A program made the position numbers and the translations under genes. This document shows, in pieces, positions 5,702 through 5,823 of a DNA stretch of 5,823 nt (its first letter is position 1; every line of letters starts with the position of its first letter). Below the pieces are notes generated by a model. It was not told where the DNA came from, searched no databases, and saw nothing but the letters and a program-made list of their open reading frames with translations. Source of the DNA: Candidatus Fermentibacteraceae bacterium (GTDB taxonomy: Bacteria > Fermentibacterota > Fermentibacteria > Fermentibacterales > JCC-6); the NCBI GenBank assembly GCA_021162285.1, contig JAGGYZ010000316.1, positions 1 through 5,823 of the forward strand, read 5' to 3'.

Positions 5702-5823
5702 GCCGTGGGAATTGGTGATGCGGGCGCAAGCAGCACTGCATAAAGCGAGTAAGAAGTGTGTCTGCAATTCCGGAATGATTGCTGAACTTCATGAGATTAC
5801 CGATGAGCTTGAAATCGCATTGA
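5691..5823 (+). CDS. Partial ORF running off the right edge, unknown function
   Basis: The first 44 codons are visible and the frame is still open at the last base. The TGA that ends the window is in another frame. ATG 5691 overlaps the end of the flippase-like gene by 11 bases and has a good Shine-Dalgarno (AAAAGGA, 5677-5683) seven bases upstream, so the two genes are probably one operon and translationally coupled. The visible part is charged and helix-prone with no signal peptide or membrane segment. It contains a Cys-Val-Cys pair (KKCVCNSG, residues 21-28) followed by an acidic helix (AELHEITDELEIAL). I do not recognise the family, and too little is present to assign a function. Confidence 0.65.
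   Translation, partial: MKHEPWELVMRAQAALHKASKKCVCNSGMIAELHEITDELEIAL

Overview
The window shows accessory cell-envelope genes from a Gram-negative-type bacterium. It is slightly AT-rich and carries no rRNA, tRNA, CRISPR array or insertion sequence. The evidence for a diderm is a type IV pilin-like gene, a polytopic GT-C-type glycosyltransferase, a secreted beta-rich protein and a flippase-like membrane protein. The short cysteine-bearing pilin resembles pilins I associate with uncultured FCB-type or candidate-phylum lineages such as Fermentibacterota. That placement is recollection and is low confidence.

Layout. Bases 1-287 are non-coding. They hold a GC-rich hairpin, probably the terminator of a gene left of the window, then two inverted repeats and a well-formed sigma-54 (-24/-12) promoter. 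That promoter drives a 116-residue type IV pilin-like protein (288-638, +). Facing it is a two-gene minus-strand operon. Its first gene encodes a 303-residue exported protein made of three degenerate beta-sandwich-like repeats (3516 to 2605). Nine bases later comes a 624-residue membrane glycosyltransferase (2595 to 721). The operon has its own sigma-70-like promoter with a perfect TATAAT. Upstream on the same strand is a class I SAM-dependent methyltransferase (best start 4384, end 3674), also with a sigma-70-like promoter. Divergent from it, on the plus strand, is a 324-residue integral membrane protein of the lysylphosphatidylglycerol-synthase transmembrane (MprF flippase-like, UPF0104/AglD) family (4727-5701). 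It overlaps an unrecognised ORF that starts at 5691 and runs off the right edge.

How the genes may fit together. Glycosyltransferase, methyltransferase and flippase-like protein form a plausible lipid-linked glycan or surface-glycan module. The neighbouring pilin and the exported repeat protein are candidate surface substrates or partners. This is inference from gene order and family membership; no substrate can be read from the sequence. The most original items are the secreted triple-repeat protein tightly coupled to a GT-C enzyme, and the sigma-54-controlled pilin beside them.
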